Assembly: GCA_030068145.1 (NCBI GenBank)
Contig: JAPJBO010000076.1
Coordinates: 388,259 to 452,258, forward strand
Direction of reading: 5' to 3'
DNA from: Diplonema papillatum
Taxonomy: Eukaryota; Euglenozoa; Diplonemea; Diplonemida; Diplonemidae
Length of the DNA: 64,000 nucleotides
The notes beneath the pieces were generated by a model. It had not been told where the DNA came from and searched no databases. It saw nothing but the letters and a program-made list of their open reading frames with translations. Position 1 is the stretch's first letter. The number at the start of each line of letters is the position of its first letter. Made by a program: the position numbers and the translations under genes. Shown here piece after piece: positions 63,417 to 64,000 of the stretch.

Positions 63417-63608
63417 TCAGTTATCGACGCCTCCCACCGACAGGGAGTCGATCACTCGTGTGACACTGTGTCCGCGAACCTTTCCCGTCTTCACCGCTCG
63501 TTTCACCTCATCCGGTGCGTCCTTCAGCATCAGAACGAGCTCCTTGCTGTGGGTGAACTGAAACGACCCATAGGGTAGTTCGCGGAACTTAGACAGTGCG
63601 TCTTCCAT
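63417..63608 (-). CDS. Small ORF upstream of YRE-4 gag
   Basis: 63 residues, MEDALSKFRELPYGSFQFTH to SVGGVDN, ordinary composition with a helical ELVLMLKDAPDEVKRAV. It starts immediately inside the terminal direct repeat, so it could be the true N-terminal part of gag separated by a frameshift or intron, or a leader ORF. The next frame downstream contains VELDVFRSS before the gag ATG. Confidence 0.4.
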   Translation of the reverse strand: MEDALSKFRELPYGSFQFTHSKELVLMLKDAPDEVKRAVKTGKVRGHSVTRVIDSLSVGGVDN

Positions 63609-63609
63609 T

Positions 63610-63831
63610 TTAATCGATCGAGGGGAGCGAGTTCGGGACTGCGGGAGGAGGGAGGAATTTGCCTGCGTTATTTGCTAATTCCGAATCCTTAAGTTTCCGA
63701 ATCGTCCCCTTCCAACCTTGCCCTGGAGCAAGTGGACTCAAATACTCAGGGCTTGTCGCCCAACAACATATATCCTTGTTCCATAGGTCCTCAGCTCGAC
63801 CCCCCAAGACGCACCGAAGGTGCTCAAACAA
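63610..63831 (-). other. Open 73-codon frame between (GA)n and YRE-4
   Basis: [20 protein letters not shown] to PAVPNSLPSID; its last residues are encoded by the terminal direct repeat. A related SCAVPNSLPSID end occurs in the minus frame at the other repeat (59230). Probably leader sequence of the element or of a neighbouring copy. Confidence 0.35.
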
Positions 63832-63838
63832 GTTTGCT

Positions 63839-63840
<2 letters not shown>

Positions 63841-63910
<70 letters not shown>

Positions 63911-63914
63911 GAGA

Positions 63915-64000
<86 letters not shown>
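63841..64000. repeat. (GA)n tract at the window end
   Basis: GA repeats with rare GGG or GCGAG interruptions, continuing past the window edge. Confidence 0.98.

Larger units (their letters stand above)
59199..63638 (-). mobile_element. Tyrosine-recombinase retrotransposon YRE-4
   Basis: Minus-strand order: gag, recombinase, RT/RNase H. A ~30-bp direct repeat (TCGATCGAGGGGAGCGAGTT and GGGACTGC on plus) lies at 63610-63638 and 59204-59232; the latter overlaps the RT C-terminus. Full split repeats were not resolved. Long (GA)n lies beyond both ends, 60-70 bp away at the 3' side and 200 bp at the 5' side. It forms a third family, diverged from YRE-1/2 and YRE-3. All three ORFs are open. Confidence 0.8.

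Overview
This is nuclear DNA of a eukaryote, probably a protist or alga. Genes carry GT-AG introns, bacterial-style operons are absent, and most of the window is nested mobile DNA of eukaryotic classes: tyrosine-recombinase retrotransposons, a LINE, MULE, hAT and PIF/Harbinger-like DNA transposons, tRNA-derived modules, satellites and long (GA)n tracts. The repeat-rich, moderately GC-rich texture would fit an alveolate or stramenopile alga such as a chromerid, but that is only an impression; no marker gene here fixes the taxon.

Host genes are few and all lie on the minus strand. (1) 3891-1556: a spliced gene joining a CesT/Tir-chaperone-like domain to a PDZ domain. (2) 18937-18062: a ubiquitin-like domain followed by a long coiled coil, perhaps continuing downstream. 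(3) 42129-37442: a four-exon C2 - membrane segments - START gene, with partial exon duplications in its introns. (4) 47775-46297: a class-3 lipase of the diacylglycerol-lipase type.

Layout. 0-17 kb: dispersed repeats, hairpins, satellites, a decayed hAT transposase, a broken ubiquitin-specific-protease fragment and several unrecognised ORFs. 19.2-34.9 kb: one nested mobile block. A MULE encodes a transposase fused to an OTU-type cysteine protease domain and is followed head to tail by its own deletion derivative. A 6.7 kb element with long inverted arrays sits inside the MULE terminus (3-bp TTA duplication, and the derivative keeps the empty site). That element contains a 5'-truncated LINE. 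A 2.6 kb element sits in the derivative (TAA duplication). 35-46 kb: small inverted-repeat elements and satellites around the C2-START gene. 48.3-64 kb: four tyrosine-recombinase retrotransposons in a row, each abutting (GA)n sequence. The two best preserved have the order gag - tyrosine recombinase - RT/RNase H and split direct repeats.

The host genes do not form a pathway. A recurring theme is ubiquitin-related sequence (ubiquitin-like gene, a pasted fragment of it, OTU fused to a transposase, a USP relic). Exon boundaries, frameshifts and element ends were read by eye; no similarity search was run.
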